Assembly (NCBI GenBank): GCA_947561585.1
Contig: CANNZV010001136.1
Location: forward strand, 124,001-188,000
Source: Caprella mutica
Lineage: Eukaryota; Arthropoda; Malacostraca; Amphipoda; Caprellidae
DNA length: 64,000 bases
Direction: 5' to 3'
Every line of letters starts with the position of its first letter. The stretch's first letter is position 1. Made by a program: the position numbers and the translations under genes. The notes beneath the pieces were generated by a model. The model saw nothing but the letters and a program-made list of their open reading frames with translations, was not told the origin of the DNA and did no database searches. Of the stretch, positions 1 through 12,032 are shown piece by piece.

Positions 1-265
1 TTCATGATTATCTTTTTCATGATTATCATTTTCATGATTATCATTTTTCATGATTATCATTTTTCATGATTATCATTTTTCATGATTATCATTTTTCATG
101 ATTATCATTATCATGATTATCATTTTTCATGATTATCATTTTTCATGTTAATAATTTTTCATGATTATCATTTTTCATGATAATAATTTTTCATGATTAT
201 CATTTTTCATGATAATAATTTTTCATGATTATCATTTTCAATTATTATCAATTTTCATGATAATC
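1..265. repeat. 16-17 bp tandem array
   Basis: About 16 copies of a unit reading TTTTTCATGATTATCA, some with a variant GATAATAA core. The array runs off the left edge of the window and decays after about 250. It is AT-rich and has no coding frame. Confidence 0.9.
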
Positions 266-621
266 AACTTTTTTCTTGAATTTTAATTCAAATTTGATTA
301 TTTTGTAGGTATACATTTTTCTAGTTCTTATATTTTCCATTTACATGCAAAATAAGTTGAGACTCATAAAATAACTGCATTCAACTCTATAATTATGCAT
401 GTGTATAATGTCTCACCATTTATAGTTATCTATAAATTAACTAGTCGATATAACTATAATATACACCATATACAGGCATTTCCACTGCTTCATATGGGCA
501 CACAATGTAGTATTATTCTAATTTATTATTGTAAAACATAAACAATAATGGGATATGAACTGATGTGAACTTTAGAACTTTTTATGAACTATCTGTTAAA
601 TGAACACAAAGTTAATAAGTA

Positions 622-802
622 GGGTAAGTTACGAGTTATAAGACAGTTCCACATCTTCGATCTTAAGAGAAAAAATAGATAATTAAAATTAAATATTAAT
701 TTTTATAAAAATGAATATATATATATAAAAAATGTTTTAATAATAAAACTTTTTTATGTAAGATCGAAGATGTGGACCCGTCTGATAATTCAGAATTTAC
801 CC
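622..802. mobile_element. Palindromic MITE with TA target duplication
   Basis: The ends are inverted copies of each other over about 45 bp (GGGTAAGTTACGAG at the left, a matching TTTACCC end at the right), around an AT-rich centre. A TA dinucleotide flanks both sides (620-621 and 803-804), as expected for a Tc1/mariner-mobilised MITE. A related copy is at 12033-12215, and a weaker one may lie near 18838-18975. Confidence 0.65.
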
Positions 803-1180
803 TATAATAACCTTAATTCACTCTACGCTTACCTATAATTAATATTAAATACCCTAAGTTTAAATTTTGAACGCAGTTCCGCAATGCAGTAAAAAGTCAT
901 TGCAGTGAAGGTGAAAGAACTCGAATAAATCAGCTGCAGTGGAAAACTTGGAATTGGGCCAATTCCAAGTTGGATTCTTGGAATGAAGGAATGGTGTATT
1001 TCTTTTAAGCATTCAATAAAAAGAATTAGTCACATTTATTGAACTAAAAAACAATTAGAAGTTAAAGTATTTTATTTTGAAATTAAAGTTTATCGAACTA
1101 CATTTTAAAAACAGTTTTCTTTGATTAATATTTGTCTTTAAAGAAAATCATTTATGATATATTAAATAATTGAATAAAGG

Positions 1181-1345
1181 GTTAACGTCTGCTTCAGAAC
1201 CAAAGATCATATCGCTGACGTCAAAAGGAAATTAGATACAAGGGACTAGAAGAAGAAGTCAGAAAGGAAAGTGGCCCATGAACGAAGTCACCACCATCAG
1301 TTGGTGTCAAGCTCATGGATGCAGAAAAGCTACTCCGTGATTGCA
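1181..1345. repeat. Dispersed repeat family, copy 1
   Basis: This stretch, with blocks such as CATATCGCTGACGTCAAAAG and CATGGATGCAGAAAAGCTAC, recurs at 4288-4445 and more weakly at 7463-7560 and 11305-11400. All four copies have the same orientation. No open frame is shared by the copies. The nature of the element is unknown. Confidence 0.6.
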
Positions 1346-1530
1346 TTGATATTAATATGACAATAAAAAAATAATAGAAATTCAGTTGAATAATATTATC
1401 TAATTTATTTTTAATTTTTCACATGTTAATAATTACAATACAATATTAAATATATCAAATACTTATTTCATGCTGTGATTAATTAGTACAGGAAAATGAA
1501 AAACGTTAAGAAAATTCGTATACTAATAAC

Positions 1531-3951
1531 TTTTTCTCTAATAGTACATCATCACAGTGACTCTTTTCTCTGATAGTACATCATCACAGTGACTCTTTTC
1601 TCTGATAGTACATCATCACAGTGACTCTTTTCTCTGATAGTACATCATCACAGTGACTCTTTTCTCTGATAGTACATCATCACAGTGACTCTTTTCTCTG
1701 ATAGTACATCACCACAGTGACTCTTTTTTCTGATAGTACATCATCACAATGACTCTTTTCTCTGATAGTACATCATCACAGTGACTCTTTTCTCTGATAG
1801 TACATCGTCACAGTGACTCTTTTCTCTGATAGTACATCATCACAGTGAATCTTTTCTCTGATAGTACATCATCACAGTGACTCTTTTCTCTGATAGTACA
1901 TCATCACAGTGTCTCTTTTCTCTGATAGTACATCATCACAGTGACTCTTTTCTCTGATAGTACATCATCACAGTGACTCTTTTCTCTGATAGTACATCAT
2001 CACAGTGACTCTTTTCTCTGATAGTACATCATCACAGTGACTCTTTTCTCTGATAGTACATCATCACAGTGACTCTTTTCTCTGATAGTACATCATCACA
2101 GTGACTCTTTTCTCTGATAGTACATCATCACAGTGACTCTTTTCTCTGATAGTTCATCACCACAGTGACTCTTTTCTCTGATAGTACATCATCACAGTGA
2201 CTCTTTTTCTCTGATAGTACATCATCACAGAGACTCTTTTCTCTGATAGTACATCATCACAGTGACTCTTTTCTCTGATAGTACATCATCACAGTGACTC
2301 TTTTCTCTGATAGTACATCATCACAGTGACTCTTTTCTCTGATAGTACATCATCACAGTGACTCTTTTCTCTGATAGTACATCATCACAGTGACTCTTTT
2401 CTCTGATAGTACATCATCACAGTGACTCTTTTCTCTGATAGTACATCATCACAGTGACTCTTTTCTCTGATAGTACATCATCACAGTGACTCTTTTCTCT
2501 GATAGTACATCATCACAGTGACTCTTTTCTCTGATAGTACATCATCACAGTGACTCTTTTCTCTGATAGTACATCATCACAGTGACTCTTTTCTCTGATA
2601 GTACATCATCACAGTGACTCTTTTCTCTGATAGTACATCATCACAGTGACTCTTTTCTCTGATAGTACATCATCACAGTGACTCTTTTCTCTGATAGTAC
2701 ATCATCACAGTGACTCTTTTCTCTGATAGTACATCATCACAGTGACTCTTTTCTCTGATAGTACATCATCACAGTGACTCTTTTCTCTGATAGTACATCA
2801 TCACAGTGACTCTTTTCTCTGATAGTACATCATCACAGTGACTCTTTTCTCTGATAGTACATCATCACAGTGACTCTTTTCTCTGATAGTACATCATCAC
2901 AGTGACTTTTCTCTGATAGTACATCATCACAGTGACTCTTTTCTCTGATAGTACATCATCAGTGACTCTTTTCTCTGATAGTACATCATCACAGTGACTT
3001 TTCTCTGATAGTACATCATCACAGTGACTCTTTTCTCTGATAGTACATCATCACAGTGACTCTTTTCTCTGATAGTACATCATCACAGTGACTCTTTTCT
3101 CTGATAGTACATCATCACAGTGACTCTTTTCTCTGATAGTACATCATCACAGTGACTCTTTTCTCTAATAGTACATCATCACAGTGACTCTTTTCGCTGA
3201 TAGTACATCACCACAGTGACTCTTTTCTCTGATAGTACATCATCACAGTGACTCTTTTCTCTGATAGTACATCATCACAGTGACTCTTTTCTCTAACAGT
3301 ACATCACCACAGTGACTCTTTTCTCTGATAGTACATCATCACAGTGACTCTTTTCTCTGATAGTACATCATCACAGTGACTCTTTTCTCTAATAGTACAT
3401 CATCACAGTGACTCTTTTCTCTGATAGTACATCATCACAGTGACTCTTTTCTCTGATAGTACATCATCACAGTGACTCTTTTCTCTGATAGTACATCATC
3501 ACAGTGACTCTTTTCTCTGATAGTACATCATCACAGTGACTCTTTTCTCTGATAGTACATCATCACAGTGACTCTTTTCTCTAATAGTACATCATCACAG
3601 TGACTCTTTTCTCTGATAGTACATCATCACAGTGACTCTTTTCTCTTATAGTACATCATCACAGTGACTCTTTTCTCTAATAGTACATCATCACAGTGAC
3701 TCTTTTCGCTGATAGTACATCACCACAGTGACTCTTTTCTCTGATAGTACATCATCACAGTGACTCTTTTCTCTGATAGTACATCATCACAGTGACTCTT
3801 TTCTCTGATAGTACATCATCACAGTGACTCTTTTCTCTAATAGTACATCATCACAGTGACTTTTTTCTCTGATAGTACATCATCACAGTGACTCTTTTCT
3901 CTGATAGTACATCATCACAGTGACTCTTTTCTCTTATAGTACATCATCACA
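1531..3951. repeat. 32-bp satellite array, about 75 units
   Basis: Near-identical 32-bp units (core GATAGTACATCATCACAGTG then ACTCTTTTCTCT) are repeated head to tail for 2.4 kb. Most variants are single substitutions; a few units have small deletions (near 2905, 2960 and 2997). Because 32 is not a multiple of 3, no long reading frame survives. The high homogeneity suggests recent amplification or active homogenisation. Confidence 0.97.
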
Positions 3952-4287
3952 TTATAATCAATCAGTTATTAAGCATTATATACTCTAATGTTAACAAATA
4001 AGCCGTGTACTCTATTCACACTCGCCCCCCCCCCCCACATATTTCCAGACTGAATAACCCCCTTTTGAGTCTCATTCAAAAGGGGGTACAAATTCAACCC
4101 CCCTCCCTCTTTTTAAAGCTCAGGTGTTTCTCGTAAGCCTCAAAGCCTTATGTTCTCTTTTATGTTTTCGTAGTTTAGATAATAGAAAGAAGGAGGAAGT
4201 ACATATTGTAATTGATAGGGATTTCAGAAAAAAAAATATTATAGATATTTATAAAACATTTTAATGTATTTCTTTGATGAATTTCGC
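3952..4287. other. Spacer with homopolymer C tract
   Basis: No gene is seen. It holds a run of about 13 C near 4025-4037 and the short inverted pair CCCCCTTTTGAG / CTCATTCAAAAGGGGG at 4058-4086. Confidence 0.6.
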
Positions 4288-4445
4288 ATAATGCTGAGAA
4301 CCAAAGGCCATATCGCTGACGTCAAAAGGAATTAGGTGCAAGGTGATTGGGAAAAAGTCAGCTAGGAAAGTGGCCCCATGAACAAAGTCAACAACCACAG
4401 TAAGTGACAAGATCATGGATGCAGAAAAGCTACTCAGTGAATACA
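4288..4445. repeat. Dispersed repeat family, copy 2
   Basis: Similar to 1181-1345 over its full length, same orientation. With copy 1 it brackets the 32-bp satellite. Confidence 0.6.
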
Positions 4446-4667
4446 GTCGGCTCTTACTAAGGAATGTGATAAAAATGGACACAAGCATTAGTGGCTACAC
4501 TCGCTGATAGAAGAGGAAAATGAAGAGGTGATAGTAAATGAAGCGTATAAGAGCTTACCTAACACAAAATCTAAGAAATTACATAAAACCATTGAAAAAA
4601 TCAAATTTGAAAAATTTGACTATACGTGGTGTTTTATAATATGTGATACAATTGAAATCAATTGAAT

Positions 4668-5746
4668 GGTTCTCGTAATTTTGCCCGGCGGAATTTTGCC
4701 AGTGTGGAATTTTGTCAGGCGGATTTTTTCCCGGCGGAATTTTTCTCGAGGATTATATATTTCTAGGTTTAAATTGGTAAATTGTAAGTTAAAAGTTTAA
4801 AATGTGAGATTCAATTGACATAAATATGAATAGTTTTAATTAAACTTTATCATATTTTATTATAACAAGTTTTATTTAACTAATATTAAATAGCCACGGA
4901 AATTAAAATAAAATGAATGTTGAATTTACTGAACATCATATATATACATATATTCTAACATTCTTGTAGAATTCACTTATCACCGCAATTGAAAAAAAGT
5001 AAGGTTAACCTAACTAACAATAATTGAACATTTTCAATATTTGATGAAACAAACTAACTTTATAACCGTTACAATTTAACAGTTATTATGAGTGGTATTA
5101 TGCGACTTGAAAAGGTGGGATGAAAATCCGTTCAATTGTAATCAGTAGTCAGTTGGTTTCTGAAGTTTGCTCTATGTATACAGATATTGTCTTATCCCTT
5201 TCACAATGGCGTCGATAGTATTAAGTTCACGTTGAAAAGGTATCATTATTTAAAAAAATCCTATTAATACTTGTAAGATTGAAAACTATGAAATCATTGA
5301 ACATATTAATGAACATATAGTCATATCTCGTACTGTACAAGTACTGTACAGGTGAAAAAAGCCGTAAGTTAATTACAAACAACTGTTAAGAATACTAAAT
5401 TATAGTATTTAAAAATAACAAACCATATAGTATTATTTTAAACTAAACTACTGTCAAAATATATAACAGTCAAATTTATAAGATGTTCTGTAATTATTTT
5501 AAGTAAAATCATATTCATTTTATTTTCAATTTCATGGCTATTTTACATTGGTTAAGTAAAACTTGTTATACTACAATATGTTAAAGTTACATTAAAACGT
5601 TTTGTATTCATGTAAGTTGCATCTCACATTTTAAACCTTTAATTAACAATCTACCAATTTAAAGCTATAAATATATAACCACAGGGAAAATTCCGCCGGG
5701 CAAAAATCCAACGGGCAAAAATCCGCCTGGCAAAATTCCGGTCACC
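4668..5746. mobile_element. Long-TIR DNA element with subterminal repeats
   Basis: About 230 bp at the left end is the inverted copy of the right end, reading from the GCCCGGCGGAATTTT subrepeats inward through a block ending near TAAAATAGCC. Each terminus holds three or four imperfect copies of GC(C/A)NGGCGGAATTTT, the only GC-rich sequence nearby. The 0.6-kb centre is AT-rich and non-coding, so the element is non-autonomous. Long terminal inverted repeats with subterminal repeats would suit a Mutator-like or foldback element. No clear target duplication was seen, so the superfamily is open. Confidence 0.75.
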
Positions 5747-6537
5747 AAATTTAATATAGTGCTTGTAAATTTAAATTCACACCAACACATATATAAAATA
5801 TTTATAATCGAAAGATACAAGACTTAACTACAAATTTGCGCATATTTTATTTTGTTTTCTGATCAATATGGAAATTCTAAAAAACAATATAATTCAAAAT
5901 TAGGATTTTTGTATGTTTCTTGATTTAAAAGTAGCATCTTCTTGCAAAATAGCCCTAAACTATTAAGTTGTATATAAAGAGCGCAGTGAAGGCTTATATT
6001 TTCGAGGTTATTTTTTCGGAAACATGAAACTTTAAATAAATTCTAATTATTTATGTACATTCATGGGCATCCACGATAAGTATTTATAGGTAACAAAATA
6101 AGATGGAATAGGGTTGTGACAATATGCTTTAAATATCATAGATCCCAAAGATATCAAAGACGAAATGAAATGGTATCGAATACAATTTAATTATCTCTTT
6201 TTGTTATTTTTTCAGGATCAATGATTTGTATCATATTTTGTAATATTTTCGGGATCAAGAATTTTATCACAGCCCTAATAACGAATTCAAAATCTCTGAC
6301 AGTTTTACCAAGTTGTTGTTATACCTTAATGGAAAATAGCAATTGGTTGCGTTTGTACAACCCTAACTAGTCACCAGAGAGCGGTGGCACCTGCTAACCC
6401 AAACGGATTTGAATCCCGAACAGATTTAAAGCCCCACACGATTAGAACCAATCCGGGCTTTAGAGTGGAGCTGTACTCCTATTTCACTTGAGGGATTATA
6501 AACATAATAATAATTCATCATAAAAGAGACGTGAGAG

Positions 6538-6550
6538 GGGGGGGGGGGGG
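6538..6550. repeat. Poly-G tract
   Basis: An uninterrupted run of about 12-13 G in AT-rich surroundings. A similar run of about 15 G lies near 43999-44013. Confidence 0.8.
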
Positions 6551-6609
6551 TGTGAGAGGGACAGTGGGCTGTATATTGGCACAACATTGGATGACTGTTG
6601 AGGATTTGA

Positions 6610-6893
6610 GACAATATCGGATAGGTAGTGGGTTACTATTGGAATAAATGTTTTACGAACGAATGTAGGGAAAAAGTTGGGTTTATATGTATTGGTTGAA
6701 TATTGGAGGAATGTCGCATAGACATTGGTTGAATATTGGAGAAAAGTCGGATAGTTATCGCTTAAATATTGGAGAAAAGTCGGATAGATATCAGTTAATA
6801 TTGGAGAAAAGTCGGATAGATATCGGATAAATATTGGAGAAATGTCGGATAGATATGGGTTGAAGATTGGTGTAATGTTGAGTAGATATCTAT
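6610..6893. repeat. Degenerate tandem repeat of about 35 bp
   Basis: Eight or so diverged units contain the recurring phrases ATATTGGAGAAAAGTCGGAT and AGATATCGG. A 139-codon minus-strand frame crosses the array, but it is repetitive and continues into the adjacent poly-G tract, so it is not called as a gene. Confidence 0.75.
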
Positions 6894-7159
6894 TAAATAA
6901 ATAAAATAAATGCAAAATAATAAATATTTATGAAAAACCTTGTTTTATTTTAAATTTGATTTACCAATAGCTCACAAATTTCTTCGATATATGTTGTATA
7001 AAATTTTATTTCACACTTGAACGTCTCAAAAACATATGTCGTAACCTGTGTCCGTAAATAGGACTGTACACTGGTGACTGAGTTAGCAGCTGGGCAAGAT
7101 CAGCATAATCCGGTAATTTGGAGGTAATTGGAGGGGTGTGAACGATGAGAAGAACTACA

Positions 7160-7365
7160 TAGAAACTAGAACAGTAAGTGCTGCTACTTGTCATCTACCT
7201 ACCTAAACTAGAACAGTAAGTGCTGCTACTTGTCATCTACCTACCTAACCTAGAACAGTAAGTGCTGCTACTTGTCATCTACCTACCTAACCTAGAACAA
7301 GTAGCAGCACTTACTAGTGCTGCTACTTGTCATCTCCTACCTAACGTAGAACAGTAAGTGTTGTA
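7160..7365. repeat. 42-bp tandem repeat with a hairpin
   Basis: About 4.5 units built around CTAGAACAGTAAGTGCTGCT. Near 7297-7330 one piece of the unit lies inverted, giving a 15-bp perfect stem (ACAAGTAGCAGCACT) with a TACT loop. Confidence 0.85.
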
Positions 7366-8186
7366 CTTGGTACTAACAATACCAGTGAAAAAGAGTAACA
7401 TCTAAACAAATAAATGTATACTAGTGTACATGACACACCATTCAAAAATTTAATTCAGTAGGGGTTTAACGTATGCAGTGAAACCATATTGCTGACTTCA
7501 AAAAGAAATTAAAAACAAAGGAATCGAATAAACAGAAAGGACAATGGCTTAATAAACAAAACATTTAATGAGAACTAAAGTTTTAACTACAAAATCTATT
7601 ACATTAAGTTGATTTATAAATCATAGGTCTAATTCATTTTGAGAAAACATAATCCAAATCAATCAATTCAAAATTAATTCAATTGCATATACATTATCAA
7701 GTGTATCTAACTAAAAAAAAAAATATTTTATAGATCCAAATTAATTTTTATCTTCCTCTCCATGCAATATTTGTTGCAAGATCTATTAGTATCAAGTGAT
7801 TTGGTTATAATTTTTCAATCTCAGAATATTGTTGATTTTCTTATATGTTGGCCCACACCGTTATCGAAAAGTCAAATTGAACTTTTATCATTCGGATACC
7901 GATTATCGAATTGGACACCTGAACTGGCAATCATAGGAAATCGGTGGTTAGAATTGGGACACTTCCTTCAAATTCTAGAAAATCGGTTGTCAAAGTTCTA
8001 ATTTTATCGATGACACGATTGAAAATCAAGAAATTGTTGATAGCGAGACGAAAATCGGTTATCTATAGGATTGCGCTATTCCAAATAATTTGATCGGTTT
8101 TCCATACTTTGAGATTATCGGTTGTTTGAATAGTTTTCGATATTTCCAGCATATTAAAATTTGTTTTGAGGATTTTTAAACAATTG
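7366..8186. other. Spacer ending in decayed NRYS-type repeats
   Basis: 7463-7560 holds a weak copy of the dispersed family described at 1181. From about 7870 to 8186 the short block ATCGGTT recurs roughly every 35-45 bp. That block is the plus-strand image of the NRY codons of the adjacent repeat protein, so the DNA repeat once extended beyond the present stop codon. No intact frame remains. Confidence 0.5.
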
Positions 8187-9179
8187 TTAATCGTAGTTCG
8201 AATAATTTCCTATTTTCTGAATCGAAGAATATCGTTGGTCTTGATGTCCATACGGCATCTCAAGTGTAGAATATCGGTTTTGGGGATTAATATAGTTTAT
8301 TCCCATTGTAGAATATCGGTTTTGAGGATTCATATTATTCATTACCGATGTAGAATATCGGTTATGGGGATTAAAATCATTGTTTACTGATGTAGAATAT
8401 CGGTTTTGGGTATTCATATCGTTTAATCTCATAGTAGAATCAATCATCATTGTAGAATATCGGTTTTGGTGATTCATATCATTCATCGTCGTTGTAGAAT
8501 ATCGGCTTTGTGGATTCATATCATTCATTACCGATGTAGAATATCGGTTTTGTGGATTCATATCATTCATTACCGATGTAGAATATCGGTTTAGTGGATT
8601 CATATCATTCATCGTCGTTGTAGAATATCGGTTTTGGTGATTCAAATCATTCATTACCGATGTAGAATATCGGTTTTGTGGATTCATATCATTCATTACC
8701 GATGCAGAATATCGGTTTTGGTGATTCATATCGTTCATTTTCATAGTAGAATATCGGTTATGGGGATTCAAGTCATTCACCGTCATTGTAGAATATCGGT
8801 TATGGGGATTCATATTATTTATTTTCATAGTAGAATATCGGTTATGGGGATTCGCATCGTCCATCATCATTGTAGAATATCGGTTTTGGGGATTCATATC
8901 ATTCATAATTTTAGAATATCGGTTTTGGGGATTCATATCATTCATAATTTTAGAATATCGGTTTTGGGGATTCATATCATTCATAATTGTAGAATATCGG
9001 TTTTGGGGATTCATATCATTCATAATTTTAGAATATCGGTTTTGGGGATTCATATCATTCATAATTGTAGAATATCGGTTTTGGGGATTCATATCATTCA
9101 TAATTGTAGAATATCGGTTGGGTTGTCCGATCCTCGTGTTCCCCATTTCAGAATATCGGTTGTCACGATAGGTTTCCAT
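8187..9179 (-). CDS. NRYS tandem-repeat protein, 330 aa
   Basis: A single open frame from ATG (9179) to TAA (8187). After a 6-residue start the protein is wholly made of about 21 repeats with consensus NRYSTIMNDMNPQ (13-14 residues; one unit 20). The first and last units are the most diverged, and the tail GNYSNYD is not repeat. Repeat length changes are 39, 42 or 60 bp, always in steps of 3, and the N-R-Y-S core is almost invariant while the middle residues vary; this is what selection on a protein would leave. No signal peptide, membrane segment or cysteine is seen. The composition (Asn, Met, Arg, Tyr, Ser) suggests a disordered protein. An in-frame TGA lies two codons upstream of the ATG, so this start is favoured unless an exon joins just upstream. 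I recognise no family. A coding-looking minisatellite is the alternative. Confidence 0.5.
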   Translation of the reverse strand: METYRDNRYSEMGNTRIGQPNRYSTIMNDMNPQNRYSTIMNDMNPQNRYSKIMNDMNPQNRYSTIMNDMNPQNRYSKIMNDMNPQNRYSKIMNDMNPQNRYSTMMMDDANPHNRYSTMKINNMNPHNRYSTMTVNDLNPHNRYSTMKMNDMNHQNRYSASVMNDMNPQNRYSTSVMNDLNHQNRYSTTTMNDMNPLNRYSTSVMNDMNPQNRYSTSVMNDMNPQSRYSTTTMNDMNHQNRYSTMMIDSTMRLNDMNTQNRYSTSVNNDFNPHNRYSTSVMNNMNPQNRYSTMGINYINPQNRYSTLEMPYGHQDQRYSSIQKIGNYSNYD

Positions 9180-10690
9180 GAGGTCTCACCAGGGACACAT
9201 TACGACAAGTCCCTATAAAAATGGTAATCCCGGGGATTTCTGGCCTGTTGTTCGGGGCAGTGATTGATTGTAACTCTTATCAAAACAAACAATTGATACA
9301 AAATAACACTTATTTGTTATTAAGTCGGGCCAATACAGTTGCCAGATGCACAAAACAGTTTTTTTTATCATACAGATACATTGTGATATTTTAAATGAGT
9401 GATTAAGTAGCATATTTACGCGTCTTAACTTAAGGATTCACCCGAAATTACCTTAACTTAAGTTTATTTAATAAAAATTATTTTCATGAATTCAATCAGT
9501 GAAATTACTGGATTGTTTTCTCACTAAAATAGTCATTGCAGGACGGTGTCATAAATACAGAAATGACAGCATATTAATGTTAGAAATTAATAAGAGACTG
9601 AAATGAAAGGGATTCAGGTTGAAGATAATTTTTGAATTCACTTGAAGTTATTTAATTAAACAAATGATTTTAATGGGAAATGAAGGTATTATCCAACTCT
9701 ATTTTACATTATTTATAAGGTGACTATTCTTTTAAATATAAATTAGCATTATGCATAATAAATGACCAGAATGCAAACATAGTTATATAATCTTAATAGT
9801 GATTTCATGAAGATTTTTTAAATATGTATATGAACAAAAATGAAAAATATAGTTTAACGATTAGATGGAGATATGACTATAGGTGCAATTATTATAATTG
9901 TTCACTAATATAACATTTAAGGAATAAGAATAAAAATATTTCCATAATATATTCTTGCTTATTTGATTTATTTTGTCGATATTTCGACATGACGTGTCTA
10001 TTGAAAATTCCTTTTTCAATAATGTATGTATTATCATAGAAAAGAATGATGCTAATTTCACAAATCACAGATATCTATTTTTTTATTATTCTCAAATCTT
10101 ACAAATTTATCATCCTGCATCCTGACCAATTTTAAAATATCTACGAACAATACAATCAGTATAGGTTCTCTTAGTAAATTAGTACGCTGTTTTAAAATCA
10201 TTTACTGTACATCTGGTGACAGTTGTGCTGTAACTTTGTCACTGTAGAAGGCAGCCTTACCATCTCAGTTACACATGAGACACACAGATTGTATGGATGG
10301 AGAGGATTAGCCTGTATAGCTTTTTATAGCTCATTATCAATAGGTTCTTTGTGTACCATTGCATTGTCTGAGAAACATAGAATATTGCCCATGTTATTAT
10401 TTAAATACTTATGCTATACTTAGGACAACTAACTGTCCTATTGAGAAGCTGAAAAAAGGAAATTACGGCTTCTTCTTATAGGTAGATTATTACTTTATTT
10501 GATGAAAAATAGTTGCCATTTTTTCACGTTTGAAGGTATTTTATAAAATTTATTTCCATTGGAAATATATATGCATAAAATTTAATTTTTATAATGTACC
10601 TAAATAATTCATTGAAAATATATATAGTGGTAAATCAAATTTATAACATTCAATATACAAGTAACTGTTTGATAATAATAATGCGCAGTA
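9180..10690. other. AT-rich spacer, no gene recognised
   Basis: Only short frames are present and none resembles a known protein. It would contain the promoter of the minus-strand NRYS frame, but no convincing core promoter element was identified. Confidence 0.5.
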
Positions 10691-10696
10691 CATTAA

Positions 10697-10845
10697 TAAA
10701 TATTTAAATTAGAAATGAACAAATATTTAAATTAGAAATGAACAAATATTTAAATTAGAAATGAACAAATATTTAAATTAGAAATGAACAAATATTTAAA
10801 TTAGAAATGAACAAATATTTAAATTAGAAATGAACAAATATTTAT
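10697..10845. repeat. 23-bp tandem repeat
   Basis: About six and a half near-perfect copies of AAATATTTAAATTAGAAATG plus three bases. Confidence 0.95.
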
Positions 10846-10899
10846 TGATACTAAATTTGAATCTTTGAACACTTTAAACGGTCTATGTGTATAACAAAC

Positions 10900-12032
10900 C
10901 CTAACTCAAATGTCACAGAGGGTAGTACGGACTTTTAGTTCGAATGGTACACAGAGACAATGCTTCGGCAGGCCTAATCTGGCAATTCACGTTTCCAGAA
11001 ATAGCTGAGAATGCTAAGTCCTGGCCTGTGCTCCCACGGGACCTGCAGAAGGACTTTCTTGCTCAGGAGTGAATTACACGGTCAGCCGACCACCTTCCTC
11101 ATTATTGGCCTCTTCCAGTCAACGCCACCTAAAGTGTACCAACACCTTACCAACGGAATTAACTGACTGAGTTTGAATGTAATAAGGAAGATTTAACAGC
11201 AATATCTTTATTCATTTAGCCTGGTAACAAAGAGTTATTCCTGGGATACTTCCCTGAAATATCACCCTTGATATCCCAGGAATTAACCCTTATTGATTAA
11301 AGAGGGGGTTAAACGTCTGAAATATCTGAAAATACAAGGGACTTTGATGAAACAGACTGACAAGAAATTGACTCTATGAACAAAGTCATCAAAATGTTCA
11401 AAGTTTCAAATTTAGGAATGTGTTGGTCATGATAACATTGAGGGCAATGCTCGTAAGTTGGCTAATGTGGAGCAGGTTTGTGAGAGGAATACGGTAAAGA
11501 TAACAAAAACCTTTCTTTGTACTAAAAACACACCAAATTCTTACTAAAAATAACTTTCTATACTATCTGTCTATATAAATTCAAAACAAAATACATTTAA
11601 ATTCAAAATAATCAAGCAATCAAAATCATGTGTAATTTTAAAGTACCTATGTAACATAGTATGAAAAGAAGCCTCGGGCATCTGATTAGATAATCAGTGT
11701 TGCCATATCTCAGAGGAGGAGTAATTGAATTAAGTATTGCTTCAGAGGGAAACTCGCTACTTTTTCTATATAAAGGGTTGGCGGCAAAAAAACCCACTGG
11801 CTATTTTCGTTATCTATTGAGCAATACTGCTATAGCTATGTCTTGTTATATCTATTTATGTACTCGATACAAATATTTGAGCTTACAATAAAAAAAAATC
11901 TAATAAAATACATTAAAACAGAAAGAACAACTGGTAGATTGTAAAAAAATGTATAAACAACAATGACAAGATTGTTTTTTAATGGAAAACTATTGTTTAT
12001 AAAGATCATTTTTCTCCACTTGGTAAGCGAAT
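10900..12032. other. Spacer with a higher-GC segment
   Basis: 10965-11130 is unusually GC-rich for the area but shows no frame or RNA fold I recognise. 11215-11300 contains a palindromic pair around TATTCCTGGGATA / TATCCCAGGAATTAA. 11305-11400 holds the fourth, weakest copy of the dispersed family. Confidence 0.4.

Noticed and set aside
1531..3951. CRISPR-like array
   Set aside because: Units are contiguous with no unique spacers and the context is an animal genome; it is a satellite.
6370..6440. tRNA-like B-box sequence (GGATTTGAATCCC)
   Set aside because: No cloverleaf can be formed and no A box lies at the right distance.
6496..6915. 139-codon minus-strand frame
   Set aside because: It follows a degenerate minisatellite and runs into a homopolymer tract (Pro run); no gene signal.
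8166..9218. Plus-strand frames of 74 and 194 codons over the NRYS array
   Set aside because: The minus-strand frame spans the whole array without break and ends naturally; the plus frames are shorter shadows.
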